The notes under the pieces are model-generated. The model saw nothing but the letters and a program-made list of their open reading frames with translations, had not been told where the DNA came from and ran no database searches. From Pseudomonas sp. ANT_J12 (GTDB lineage: Bacteria; Pseudomonadota; Gammaproteobacteria; Pseudomonadales; Pseudomonadaceae): a stretch of 64,000 bases of DNA. A program made the translations under genes and the position numbers. Positions 53,767-62,824 of the stretch are shown here, one piece after another (the stretch's first letter is position 1; every line of letters begins with the position of its first letter). The stretch is from contig NZ_VOBN01000008.1 in assembly GCF_008370045.1 (NCBI RefSeq), positions 186,001 through 250,000 on the forward strand, written 5' to 3'.

Positions 53767-53892
53767 TTGTGGGAGCCTTTGTGGCGAGGGAGCTTGCTCC
53801 CGCTGGGTCGCGAAGCGGCCCCAAAAGCTTTACGACTGCTTCGCAGTCGAGCGGGAGCAAGCTCCCTCGCCACAAAAGCCTGCTCCCACAGG
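53767..53892. repeat. REPIN (GTGGCGAGGGAGCTTGCTCCC type)
   Basis: A 126-bp inverted pair: TTGTGGGAGCCTTTGTGGCG on the left and CGCCACAAAAGCCTGCTCCC on the right, each followed inward by GAGGGAGCTTGCTCCCGCT or its complement. It lies between emrA and emrB, so it is inside an operon; the gap between those genes is 187 bp. Confidence 0.9.
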
Positions 53893-53899
53893 GTTAGTG

Positions 53900-55102
53900 T
53901 CAGCGTTGCGCGGTCTTGCTGACCGCTGCGCTGTTGTCGTGGATCAACTGCGTGATCATCGCGTCGGCCTCGGCCAACTGACGGTCATAGACGTTGGTGC
54001 TGAACGACGCCTTTTGTGGTGGCTGTTGCGCCAGCACCGGGCCGCTCTGGTCGTGCAGGTTCACATCCACCTGAGTCGACAGGCCAACCCGCAATGGATG
54101 CTTGGCCAGTTCTTCGGCGTTGATATGAATCCGCACCGGCACACGCTGCACGATCTTGATCCAGTTACCAGTGGCGTTCTGCGCGGGCAGCAAGGCAAAC
54201 GCACTGCCGGTGCCGGCACCGAGGCTGTCGATGGTGCCGCTGAACTTCACGTCGCTGCCGTACAGGTCGGCTTCGATGTCCACCGGTTGCCCGATGCGCA
54301 TGTCACGCAGTTGGGTTTCCTTGAAGTTGGCGTCGATCCACAGTTGATCCAGCGGGATCACCGCCATCAGCGCGGTACCTGGTTGAACTCGCTGACCCAG
54401 TTGCACCGAGCGCTTGGCCACGTAACCGGTGACCGGCGCAATCAAGGTGCTGCGGGAGTTGTTCAAGTAGGCCTGACGCAATTGCGCGGCGGCGGACATC
54501 ACGTCCGGGTGCGAGGAAACCACCGTGTCATCCACCAAAGCGCTGGTGGTCTTGAGCTGTTGCTGAGCATTGGCCAGGGCGTTTTGCGCCGAGGTCAGGT
54601 CGTCGCGGGCGTGGGACAGTTCTTCCTGGGAAATCGCGCCGCCGGCGGCGAGGTTTTTCCGGCGGTTGAAGTTGTCCTGGGCTTTTTGCACGTTGGCCTG
54701 CTGGGCGTTGACCTGGGCGCGCATGCCGTCGACGTTGCTGTACAAACCACGGACTTGGCGCACGGTACGGGCCAGGTTGGCCTGAGCACTTTGCAGACCG
54801 ACTTCGGCGTCGTTCGGGTCGAAGTTGACCAGCACCTGGCCTTCGTGAACCAGATCGCCATCATCGGCGCCGATGCTGACCACGGTGCCGGTGACCAGCG
54901 GCGTGATTTCCACCACGTTACCGTTCACGTAGGCGTCGTCGGTGCTCTCGTTCCAGCGCCCGTAGAGTTCGTGATAAGCCCAGACGCCGAGGCCGGCGAG
55001 GATCACCAGGATCGCCAGCACGGTCAGCATGACTTTGCGTTTGCGTGGGTTGCTCGTGTCTTGAGCGTTTTCAGGAGCATTTGTAGTTTCGGCAGTGGCC
55101 AT
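53900..55102 (-). CDS. emrA: Membrane-fusion protein, EmrA/HlyD family
   Basis: Periplasmic adaptor anchored by one N-terminal transmembrane helix (VMLTVLAILVILAGLGVWAY, about 24-43), 400 residues. The split lipoyl/biotinyl-like halves flank a long helical hairpin (about 100-210) rich in Ala and Gln (VNAQQANVQKAQDNFNRRKN). The beta-barrel segment TLIAPVTGYVAKRSVQLGQR is typical of EmrA. It connects the MFS pump to the outer-membrane factor. The gene is 15 bp downstream of the OMF gene. Confidence 0.92.
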   Translation of the reverse strand: MATAETTNAPENAQDTSNPRKRKVMLTVLAILVILAGLGVWAYHELYGRWNESTDDAYVNGNVVEITPLVTGTVVSIGADDGDLVHEGQVLVNFDPNDAEVGLQSAQANLARTVRQVRGLYSNVDGMRAQVNAQQANVQKAQDNFNRRKNLAAGGAISQEELSHARDDLTSAQNALANAQQQLKTTSALVDDTVVSSHPDVMSAAAQLRQAYLNNSRSTLIAPVTGYVAKRSVQLGQRVQPGTALMAVIPLDQLWIDANFKETQLRDMRIGQPVDIEADLYGSDVKFSGTIDSLGAGTGSAFALLPAQNATGNWIKIVQRVPVRIHINAEELAKHPLRVGLSTQVDVNLHDQSGPVLAQQPPQKASFSTNVYDRQLAEADAMITQLIHDNSAAVSKTAQR

Positions 55103-55117
55103 GACAAGTACCTTGAA

Positions 55118-56587
55118 TTAGTTGTTCAGCTTGGCTGAAGCTGGATTGGCCGAGGCGAGGGTTTCAGCCTGGAAGCCGCCACCGAGCGCCTGCATCAGTT
55201 GGATCGACAGGTCGATCTGCTCGGCATTCAGGTTCGCCAGTTGGCGCTGGGCCTGGAGCAATTGCTGTTCGATGCTGAGCACGTCCAGGTAATTGCCGAT
55301 GCCGGAACCGTAGCGCTGGACCACGGTGTTGTAAGAGTCCTGGGCAATTTCGGTGGCGTGTTGCTGGGCACCGATCTGCCGGCCGATATCGCGCAACTGG
55401 TTGATGGTGTCGCTGACATCCCCCAGCGCCTTGACCAGGCTCTTGTTGTACTGCGCCACCGCCAGGTCATAGTCGGCGTCGCGGGCATCGAGGTTGGCGC
55501 GCAGGCGGCCGCCGTCGAAGATCGGCACCGAGATGGTCGGGGCAATGTTGAAGAAGCGACTGGCCGAACCGAACATCGCGTCACCCAATAAGGATTCGGC
55601 ACCGGCGGCCGCCGTCAGGTTCAAGTTGGGATAGAACTGGGTCTTGCTCGCGGCGATGTCCTTGCTCGCGGCTTCGACCCGCCAGCGTGCGGCGACCAAG
55701 TCCGGGCGACGACCGAGCAATTCCGCCGGCAGCACCGACGGCAACGCCACGGCGCTGGCCTGAAGGATTTTCGGCCGGGCGATTTCATTGCCGCGATCCG
55801 GGCCTTTACCGAGCAGCACGGCCAAGGCGATTTTCGCGCTGTTCAGGCGTTTTTCCGCATCGATCAGGCTGGCTTCGGAGCTGGCTTCCAGGCTTTCGGT
55901 TTGCTGGAACTGGTACTGGCTGTCGATCCCGGAACTCAGGCGCCGCTGGCTCAGGTCGAGCATTTGTTTGGTGCGCTTGAGGTCTTCGCTGGCCAGGTCA
56001 TACACGATGTGCGCCTGGCCCAGATCGCTGTAGGCGCGGGCGACGTCGGCGGACAAGGTCAGTTGCGCGGCCTGCTGGTCGACTTCGGCAGCGCGGGCCT
56101 GGCCCAACGCGGCTTCCCAGGCGTCACGCTGACCGCCCCAGAGGTCGAAGTTGTAATTGAAACTGGCGCTGATGTTACGCACGGTGGCGTAGGCATCGCC
56201 CTGCCCGCGCGGGTCTTGATCCTTGGCCAGACGCGAGCGGCTGACACCGGCGCTGGCATCGAGGGTCGGCATGCGCGCAGCATCGGCAGCATAGGCAGCG
56301 GCGCTGGCCTGGTGCGCGCGGGCTTCGGCGATTTGCATGTCCGGGCTGTCGTGCAGGGCTTCGCGGATCAGGCCGTCGAGCTGTGGGTCGCCGAGGCTTT
56401 TCCACCAGTCGCTTTTCGGCCAGGCTGCCGGGGACAGGGTCACGCCACTCAGGGATTGCCCGGCCTTGAGGGTTTTCGCATCGACACTTTTGCCTTCGGT
56501 GTTCAGGCCGCTGTAGCTGGCGCAACCGGCCAGGATCATCGAGACCAGCACCAGGCTCAGGCCTGTACGCAAGGTTTTACTGCTCAT
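55118..56587 (-). CDS. Outer-membrane efflux lipoprotein (NodT/OprM-like)
   Basis: TolC-fold outer-membrane channel of the tripartite pump, 489 residues. The signal peptide ends in a lipobox (MILAGC, Cys22), so the protein should be lipid-anchored. Two similar halves follow, each with OEP-type helices; for example QLTLSADVARAYSDLGQAHI in the first and a matching ANLDARDADYDLAVAQYNKS in the second. Alanine-rich helices alternate with beta strands as expected. The start overlaps the marR stop by 4 nt (ATGA). Confidence 0.92.
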   Translation of the reverse strand: MSSKTLRTGLSLVLVSMILAGCASYSGLNTEGKSVDAKTLKAGQSLSGVTLSPAAWPKSDWWKSLGDPQLDGLIREALHDSPDMQIAEARAHQASAAAYAADAARMPTLDASAGVSRSRLAKDQDPRGQGDAYATVRNISASFNYNFDLWGGQRDAWEAALGQARAAEVDQQAAQLTLSADVARAYSDLGQAHIVYDLASEDLKRTKQMLDLSQRRLSSGIDSQYQFQQTESLEASSEASLIDAEKRLNSAKIALAVLLGKGPDRGNEIARPKILQASAVALPSVLPAELLGRRPDLVAARWRVEAASKDIAASKTQFYPNLNLTAAAGAESLLGDAMFGSASRFFNIAPTISVPIFDGGRLRANLDARDADYDLAVAQYNKSLVKALGDVSDTINQLRDIGRQIGAQQHATEIAQDSYNTVVQRYGSGIGNYLDVLSIEQQLLQAQRQLANLNAEQIDLSIQLMQALGGGFQAETLASANPASAKLNN

Positions 56588-57057
56588 TTGTCACCTACCC
56601 GCAGCAAAGTGATCGAGTCACCGGCTGCCACCAAGATTTTCTTCAGGATCCGTTCCAGGGTTTGCAACTCGTCCGGGGTGATGGCGCCGGCCAGTTCATT
56701 CATGGCATCGGCGCCGATGTCCGGCAGGCGGTCAGTCAACTGCTGGCCTTGTTCGGTCAGCACCAGTTGCACCTGTCGGCGGTCGGCTTCGGAGCGTTGG
56801 CGGGCGAGGAAACCTTTCTGTTCCAGGCGATCAAGCATGCGCGTCATCGATCCGCTGTCCAGGGACAGGTGCCGGCAGAGTTCGGCCGGGGTATCGACGC
56901 CGAACTGGGCCATGATGATCAGCACTTTGAACTGCGCGGCGGTGATGCCGTGGGGTTCCATGTGCGTGTCGATGATCCGGTCCTTGAGCAACGCGGCGCG
57001 CCCGAGCAGGAGGCCGAGATGGCAATGCTTGAATTGTTCAGGGGTGAAATGCTTCAT
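56584..57057 (-). CDS. MarR-family repressor of the efflux operon
   Basis: Winged-helix regulator of 157 residues, first gene of the operon marR-OMF-emrA-emrB. The DNA-binding region reads ITAAQFKVLIIMAQFGVDTP then AELCRHLSLDSGSMTRMLDR with the wing LEQKGFLARQRSEADRRQVQ. The C-terminal helix forms the dimer interface. It very likely represses its own operon through the two palindromes just upstream and releases on binding small aromatic or phenolic ligands, as MarR proteins do. Ligand unknown. Confidence 0.92.
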   Translation of the reverse strand: MKHFTPEQFKHCHLGLLLGRAALLKDRIIDTHMEPHGITAAQFKVLIIMAQFGVDTPAELCRHLSLDSGSMTRMLDRLEQKGFLARQRSEADRRQVQLVLTEQGQQLTDRLPDIGADAMNELAGAITPDELQTLERILKKILVAAGDSITLLRVGDK

Positions 57058-57072
57058 CTGACCACCAATTAG

Positions 57073-57117
57073 CTGCCTAGGCAGAGAATGTATGTCGAGA
57101 TGTTACTGCCTAGGCAG
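57073..57117. promoter_or_regulatory. Twin CTGCCTAGGCAG operators upstream of marR
   Basis: Two identical, perfect 12-bp palindromes at 57073-57084 and 57106-57117, centres 33 bp apart (about three helical turns, same DNA face). The nearer one is 15 bp upstream of the marR start. They are the obvious candidate sites for autoregulation by the MarR protein. Confidence 0.8.
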
Positions 57118-57189
57118 CGAATGTCAACGTAATAGTTAGGATGCTTTGTATTTAGCTGATAAATGGCAGAAGTGCAGACGCCGCAAACA

Positions 57190-57230
57190 CCCGTGGCGAG
57201 GGGGCTCGCCCCCGTTCGGCTGCGCAGAAG
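57190..57230. repeat. Single REP unit (GGCGAGGGGGCTCGCCCCC type)
   Basis: CCGTGGCGAGGGGGCTCGCC followed by CCCGTTCGGCTGCGCAGAAG, a single unit related to those at 42-88 and 53767-53892. It stands next to a four-hairpin repeat. Confidence 0.75.
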
Positions 57231-57240
57231 TCGTCGCTTT

Positions 57241-57353
57241 GATCGTTCCCACGCTCTGCGTGGGAATGCTGCCAGTGACGCTCTGCGTCACGATTCAAGA
57301 ACGGAACGCGGAGCGTCCCGGGAGGCATTCCCACGCAGAGCGTGGGAACGATC
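57241..57353. repeat. Four-hairpin GATCGTTC repeat, copy 5
   Basis: Complete 113-bp element. Here hairpin 2 reads GTGACGC TCT GCGTCAC (57275-57291) where most copies have GGGACGC/GCGTCCC, again a paired change. It ends 13 bp before the tamB stop, between tamB and marR (both minus strand). Confidence 0.92.
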
Positions 57354-57366
57354 AGGTGTGAGGGGT

Positions 57367-60300
57367 TTAGAAATCCCGCTTGTAGAAGATGTCCAGCGAA
57401 CTCGCCACGCCACCGGCGGCTTCGAGATACACCTTCTTGCTCAGCTTGTAACGCAGGGCAATGGTGTTGGCCGGCTCAAACACGCCAACGCCATAGCGCA
57501 AGCTGAGCTTCTCGGAGATGTTGCCGCTGGCCACCACGCTGGTGGTGTTGCCGCTGCCCTGGGTGTCGAGCTGGAAGTCTTGAATGCCCAGGTCCTTGGC
57601 CAAACCGCTGGTCACCCCCGAACTGCCCATCAACCCTAAGCCGAGGGCGGCCTGGGCGAGCATGTTGTTGTCTTCGCCGGTGGTGCTCAACGGACGCCCG
57701 AGCACCAGATAGGACAACGCCTGCTCCTGGCTCATGGCCGGTTCGGAGAAGATCTGGGTGGTCGGCTGCTCGGCGCTGCCGCTCAGGCGAATACCGGCGA
57801 TCACATCATCCGTCTGGCGAATTGCTTCGATGTCCAGGTACGGTTGATCCAGCGGCCCGGCAAACAGCAGTCGCGCACGTCGCACCGTCAGGCGCTGGCC
57901 ATACGCGCGATACCGACCATCGTTGAGCCAGAGTTCGCCGCGAGTGTCCATGTTATCGCCGATGTGCACGTGCCCTTGCAGGTTCGCGGTCAGGCCAAAC
58001 CCGGCAAAGCTGAGTTTGTCCTCGCCAACCACCACATCGATGTCCATTTTCATGGCGACGGGCGGTTTGCCTTCCTCGGTCTGCGCACCGACGATGATCG
58101 TGTCGTCGGAGATTTTGACCGTCGATGGCGGCAACTCGCGCACGGTGATTTCGCCCTTGGGCACCAGCACTTTGCCGGCGATGGACAGTTCGTCGCCTTT
58201 CATCGAAATCTTCAAATCCGGTGCCACTTCGAGCTTGGCGTAAGGCTCGACGATGACCGGCAATTGCGTGCCTTTGAGCGCCAGATCCACCACCAGCGCC
58301 TGACCCCAGGCGATGTTGCCATTCAAGCTGCCCTGCCCGCTCTTGCCGCTTTTCCAGCCGCCATTCAATTGCACGGTTTCGCCGGCAATTACCGCTTTCA
58401 CCTGCAAGTCTTGCAGCTCCATCGGTAATTCAGCCCCGGATACTTCGCCATCACTGAGCAGCAGATTGCCGTTGACCAGCGGCGCCAGCAGCCCGCCGGA
58501 CAAGGTGCCGCTGCCATTCAAACGCCCGGTGAGTTTCTCGACCATCGGCACAAACGGCCGCGCCACCGAGAGGTCCAGACCGTTGAGGCGGAACGAGCCG
58601 GTCAGCGGTTTGTTCTTCGCCAGCGGGTTGATCTGCGCCTGCACCATCAACTCGCCGAGCTTGCCGCCAACGAAGTTGAGGTCGGTGTCGATGCGTTTTG
58701 GCGTGAGTTTGCTGGTGAGTTTCAGGGTCTGGTACGGGAAGTCCAGCCACTGATCCTTCTCTTTCATGCGCAAGGTACCGCCGCTGGCATCGATGCTGAT
58801 TTGGCCGTCGGGCCCGCTGGCCGGCAGGTCCAGTTGCAGGTCGGCGTTGAGTTTGCCCTTCCAGGCAAAGTCCTTGGGCAACCACTGGGCGAGGCTGTCG
58901 ATCGGGAATTGCTTGAGGTGATAACGCAGCTTCGGTTCCGGCATCAGCCGTTGGTCTTCACCGCAAAAGCTGGCCGGACCGGACATCCAGCAATGGGCGC
59001 CGAAGTTGATTTTGCCGTCGGCCAATCGCTCAAGCTTGGCCGGGCCTTGCAGCTTCCAGTCCTGGCCGCCGGCCTGGATATCGCCGCTGGCCAGGCGTCC
59101 GCGCCAGTTACCCTTGTCCAGCGCGCCGTCGAGGCCGAGGGCCAGTTTCAACTGGGGGCCTTGCAGGTCGAGGCTGAGTTTCTGGTTCTTGATATCGCCT
59201 TGGCCGCTGGCGGTCAGCGTCCCGAGCGAAGTTTCACCCGCCTGAATGCCGCTGCCCTTGAGGTCGATCTTGGCCCGTTGCGCACTGTCGAGAGTGGCGT
59301 CGAGGTTCAGGCTTTGCAGGCGATTGTCTTCGAAGGCTAGTTGCGAACCTTGCAGGCCGAGCTTGCCTTGAGGTGCCTTGAGTGTGCCGGCGAGATCGAC
59401 CCGGCCATTGAGCTGACCGCGCAGTTGCGGCCAGAGCTGAGCCAGGCGCGGCAGCTTGATATCGATCTGCCCGGCGAGTTTCTGTTGCAGGCTGCCCTTG
59501 CCGTTGATGCTGTTGTCACCGAGGCGAATCTGCAAGGCGTTGAGGTTCCACTGCTCACCGGCGCCATCGGCTTTGGCCTGGATCACCGCCGGTTGGCCGC
59601 GCAGTTTGCCTTTCAAATCGAGGTCAGCGCTCAGGCTGAGCTTTTCATTCTTCATCTCGCCTTTACTGCGCAACGGCCCGGCCAACGTGCCCGGTAATTC
59701 CGCCATCCAGTACGCCGGGTTGATCGCCGACAGGTCCAGCGCCGTGTCCCAGGCAATGCCATCGGCAAATTGCAGGTTCAGGTGCCCTTCGGCCTTGCCC
59801 TGCCCGGCTTCGAGCTGGAATTGTTGCAGGTAGATTTTCGTCAGGTCGCCGGCGAACGGGCTGCTCATCGTAAACGCCCCGGCCGGGCCATCCAGTGCGG
59901 CGTTGAAGTTGCCCAGGTATTGGCCGTCGGTGTAGGAGACTTCGCCGTTGAAGCTGCGCAACGCGACTTGCGGCTCGTCGATCAGCGGATAGAGGCGATG
60001 CCACGGGAAGTCCAGCCAGTCGATTTTCGCTTGCGCGGTAAGCCCTTTGCTCCAGTCGAGGTTGCCCGTGAGCTTGAGACTTTGCTTGTCGTTGGCGGTC
60101 AGGTCGAGCCCGGCAATCTGCGCACCCTTGGCGTCGACCTTGCCTTGCAGCATCAGCGCGACCGGGCCTTGTTCGGCGGGCAGCGTGGCTTTGCCGAGCA
60201 GTTGATAACCGTTTTTCAGGTCACCGACCCCGGTGAGTTCCAGTTGATTGAGTTGCAAGGTGTCCGGCAGATCGGCGGCGGGTTTGAAGCCGTCGGCGGT

Positions 60301-61035
60301 GATTCGCACCTTGGCCGGCAGGTTTTCCACCAGCGGTTGCAGTTCGCCGGTCAGTTGCCCGTCCAGATAACCGCTGCTGTCAGCTTTCAGGTTCAGGGTT
60401 TTCAGCAGATCGCCGTCGACTTTAAGCGCCAGGGTCCAGGGCGCGGGGGTGGCCAGGGTCAGTTTGCCTTCAGCGCTCAACGGCCAGTTACCGCCGGGTT
60501 GCAGCGAACCGGAGAGGTTCAGGCTCAGGTCGTCGCGCTGCAATTGCACCGAGTCGATCTGCATGCCCTTTTCGGTCCAGTGCGCCGCCAGTTGCAAGCC
60601 CCGCAGTTCTTCGCTGCCGTTGAACAGCAGGCTGCCAACCTTGACGTCGCCCAGTTCAATCGCCAGCGGCAGTTTCAAATCCGGAAGCGTGATCGGGCCG
60701 CTGCTTTCTTCCTCGGCGCCCGGCGGGAATTGCAGGCTGACCTGATCGGCCTGCAATTGCTCGATGCACAAGGTCATGCGCGTCAGGCACAGCGGCGACC
60801 AGGCGAAAATCACCTGCTTCAGCTCAACCCGGCTGCTGTCCTGCTGCCACAGCAGATGATCGGCGCTCCACTGCCCGCCCAAGCGGCCCTGGAAATTCTC
60901 CACGGTCAAACCCGGCACAAAACCCAGTGCCCAGCGACTGCCGGTCGCCGTGCCGAGCACCGTGGCGACGGCCAACACGATCAGCATCAGCAGCGCCAGG
61001 AGCGCGGCCAACGATATTTTCAAACCACGCTTCAC
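57367..61035 (-). CDS. tamB: Translocation and assembly module protein TamB
   Basis: Large periplasm-spanning protein of the AsmA-like superfamily that works with TamA in outer-membrane protein and phospholipid delivery. The 1222-residue product starts with GTG overlapping the tamA stop (GTGA) and has one N-terminal membrane anchor (ISLAALLALLMLIVLAVATV). Long repetitive beta-sheet (groove) follows, and the conserved C-terminal DUF490 domain occupies roughly the last 350 residues (KLSFAGFGLTANLQGHVHIG; ending LEAAGGVASSLDIFYKRDF). Length is close to E. coli TamB (1259). Confidence 0.95.
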   Translation of the reverse strand: MKRGLKISLAALLALLMLIVLAVATVLGTATGSRWALGFVPGLTVENFQGRLGGQWSADHLLWQQDSSRVELKQVIFAWSPLCLTRMTLCIEQLQADQVSLQFPPGAEEESSGPITLPDLKLPLAIELGDVKVGSLLFNGSEELRGLQLAAHWTEKGMQIDSVQLQRDDLSLNLSGSLQPGGNWPLSAEGKLTLATPAPWTLALKVDGDLLKTLNLKADSSGYLDGQLTGELQPLVENLPAKVRITADGFKPAADLPDTLQLNQLELTGVGDLKNGYQLLGKATLPAEQGPVALMLQGKVDAKGAQIAGLDLTANDKQSLKLTGNLDWSKGLTAQAKIDWLDFPWHRLYPLIDEPQVALRSFNGEVSYTDGQYLGNFNAALDGPAGAFTMSSPFAGDLTKIYLQQFQLEAGQGKAEGHLNLQFADGIAWDTALDLSAINPAYWMAELPGTLAGPLRSKGEMKNEKLSLSADLDLKGKLRGQPAVIQAKADGAGEQWNLNALQIRLGDNSINGKGSLQQKLAGQIDIKLPRLAQLWPQLRGQLNGRVDLAGTLKAPQGKLGLQGSQLAFEDNRLQSLNLDATLDSAQRAKIDLKGSGIQAGETSLGTLTASGQGDIKNQKLSLDLQGPQLKLALGLDGALDKGNWRGRLASGDIQAGGQDWKLQGPAKLERLADGKINFGAHCWMSGPASFCGEDQRLMPEPKLRYHLKQFPIDSLAQWLPKDFAWKGKLNADLQLDLPASGPDGQISIDASGGTLRMKEKDQWLDFPYQTLKLTSKLTPKRIDTDLNFVGGKLGELMVQAQINPLAKNKPLTGSFRLNGLDLSVARPFVPMVEKLTGRLNGSGTLSGGLLAPLVNGNLLLSDGEVSGAELPMELQDLQVKAVIAGETVQLNGGWKSGKSGQGSLNGNIAWGQALVVDLALKGTQLPVIVEPYAKLEVAPDLKISMKGDELSIAGKVLVPKGEITVRELPPSTVKISDDTIIVGAQTEEGKPPVAMKMDIDVVVGEDKLSFAGFGLTANLQGHVHIGDNMDTRGELWLNDGRYRAYGQRLTVRRARLLFAGPLDQPYLDIEAIRQTDDVIAGIRLSGSAEQPTTQIFSEPAMSQEQALSYLVLGRPLSTTGEDNNMLAQAALGLGLMGSSGVTSGLAKDLGIQDFQLDTQGSGNTTSVVASGNISEKLSLRYGVGVFEPANTIALRYKLSKKVYLEAAGGVASSLDIFYKRDF

Positions 61036-62759
61036 AACTCAGGCCCCATGGAAAAGTGCAGTCGAATGCCGCCGTCGTCGTCCATCGCGTGGGCCAGGTC
61101 GAGGCGGATCGGCCCCACCGGCGAGACCCAGCGCACGCCGATACCGACGCCGGTCTTGAGGTTCGGCAGTTCGAGTGTGTTGAAGGAGTTGCCCTGGTCG
61201 ATGAACGTCGCGACCCGCCATTTTTCGGCGATGGAATATTGATACTCGACGCTGCCGGCAATCATGTAACGACCACCGATGCGGTCGCCCTCGGAGTTTT
61301 CCGGGGACAGGCTTTGATAGTCGTAGCCGCGCACGCTCTGGTCGCCACCGGCGAAGAAGCGCAACGACGGCGGCACCGATTTGTAGCCGTTGGTGGCGCT
61401 GCCGCCGACCTGCACCCGCCCGAGGAACCGGTGCTTGTCGAACACCGTGGTCAAGCCTTTGACCAGCGCGGTGCCGTACAGCAGGTTGGTGTCCGAGCCC
61501 AGCCCTTCCTTGGCGACTTTGGTTTCGAAAGTCAGGCGATAGCCGTTGTGCGGGTCGATGCGGTTATCGCTTTTCAGATAGGAATAGCTGACGCCCGGCA
61601 TCAGCAAGGTGCTCAGGCCCGAGTCATCGCCGAGGGTGTATTCCTCGCGCTGCCATTTGAGCGACACCACCCGTTGCCAGCCGCTGGGCAACTTGCTGTG
61701 CCACTCGGGGCCGAGGGTCAGCAGCTTGCTCAGGCTGTCGGTGTCGGCGATTTCTTCATATTGATAACCGGCGGCCCAGCGCAGCTTGTCGGTGAGCGGC
61801 GGGTCCAGGGGAATGTCGTAGAACACCCCGACGTTCTGCCGTGGCGCCGACAGTTCGGCTTCCCAGCCATAGCTGTCGCCCTGGGGGTTGACCCAGTGCC
61901 GGGTCCAGTTGGCCTTGATGCGTGGGCCGACGTCGGTGGAGTAACCCAGACCGAGGCCCATGGTGCGTGGCTTGCGGGTGTCGAGTTTGACCGCCACCGG
62001 GATCACATCGTCCTTGGACGCCGTCGGTGCTGCGTCCACCCGCACGCCTTCGAAATAGCCGCTCGATTGCAGGGCCTGGTTGAGTTCGGCGATCAGTTCG
62101 GAGTCATAGGGCGCGCCAGCCTTGAATGGGACCATGCGTTGCAGCAGGTCTTCGTCGAACGGCGTGTCGCCTTCGAACGTGACTTTGCCCAGGGCGTAGC
62201 GCGGGCCGCTGTCGTAGATCAGCTCGACGTCGGCCACACCGGCACGCGGGTCCACCAATAGTTTCTGGCTGGTGAAGCGGCCGCTGAAAAAGCCGAAGCG
62301 CGAGGCCTGGTTCTGGATCAGGCGCTTGGCGTCTTCGTAATGCCCGTGATTGAGCACCGCGCCCGGCTTGAGCAGCTCCGGGGGTGGTACACGAAAGGAT
62401 TTGAGCGAGGCGGCCGGCCCGTCGATGCGCACGGTAACGTTGCGCAAATGGATCGGTTCGCCGGGATCGATGTTCAGGGTCAGGCGCGGCTTCTCGCCGC
62501 CCTTCACTTCGCTGTCGATTTGCGGCTGGTAATAACCCAAGGCCTGGGCGGCCTTGCGCGCCTGTTCCTCGGCGCCGCGACTGAAGCGCAGCAAAGCTTC
62601 TTCGTCACGATCGCCGAGGCTGCCGATATAGCCCTCTATATTGGCTTTCAGTTCATCGTTGGACGGTTTGATCCGCACAGCCAATTCACTTTGCGCCAGC
62701 GCCGTGCAGCTGGATAACAGCATGAGCACGCCACTGGTAAATCTTCCTGGAAACTTCAT
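61032..62759 (-). CDS. tamA: Outer-membrane assembly factor TamA (Omp85 family)
   Basis: Omp85-superfamily outer-membrane barrel paired with TamB. The product has 575 residues from the ATG at 62759 (MKFPGRFTSGVLMLLSSCTA), with a signal peptide cleaved near residue 23. Three POTRA-like domains cover about residues 25-265, followed by a 16-strand barrel. The loop-6 motif characteristic of Omp85 proteins is seen as VRGYDYQSLSPEN, and the barrel ends IRLHFSMGPEL. An in-frame ATG at 62777 would precede the signal peptide and is unlikely. Confidence 0.95.
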   Translation of the reverse strand: MKFPGRFTSGVLMLLSSCTALAQSELAVRIKPSNDELKANIEGYIGSLGDRDEEALLRFSRGAEEQARKAAQALGYYQPQIDSEVKGGEKPRLTLNIDPGEPIHLRNVTVRIDGPAASLKSFRVPPPELLKPGAVLNHGHYEDAKRLIQNQASRFGFFSGRFTSQKLLVDPRAGVADVELIYDSGPRYALGKVTFEGDTPFDEDLLQRMVPFKAGAPYDSELIAELNQALQSSGYFEGVRVDAAPTASKDDVIPVAVKLDTRKPRTMGLGLGYSTDVGPRIKANWTRHWVNPQGDSYGWEAELSAPRQNVGVFYDIPLDPPLTDKLRWAAGYQYEEIADTDSLSKLLTLGPEWHSKLPSGWQRVVSLKWQREEYTLGDDSGLSTLLMPGVSYSYLKSDNRIDPHNGYRLTFETKVAKEGLGSDTNLLYGTALVKGLTTVFDKHRFLGRVQVGGSATNGYKSVPPSLRFFAGGDQSVRGYDYQSLSPENSEGDRIGGRYMIAGSVEYQYSIAEKWRVATFIDQGNSFNTLELPNLKTGVGIGVRWVSPVGPIRLDLAHAMDDDGGIRLHFSMGPEL

Positions 62760-62824
62760 AGGCGCGGATGCTATCACGAGCTTGGGAGCGTGATAGAGCC
62801 TGGGGTACCGGGAAAGTTCTACCG

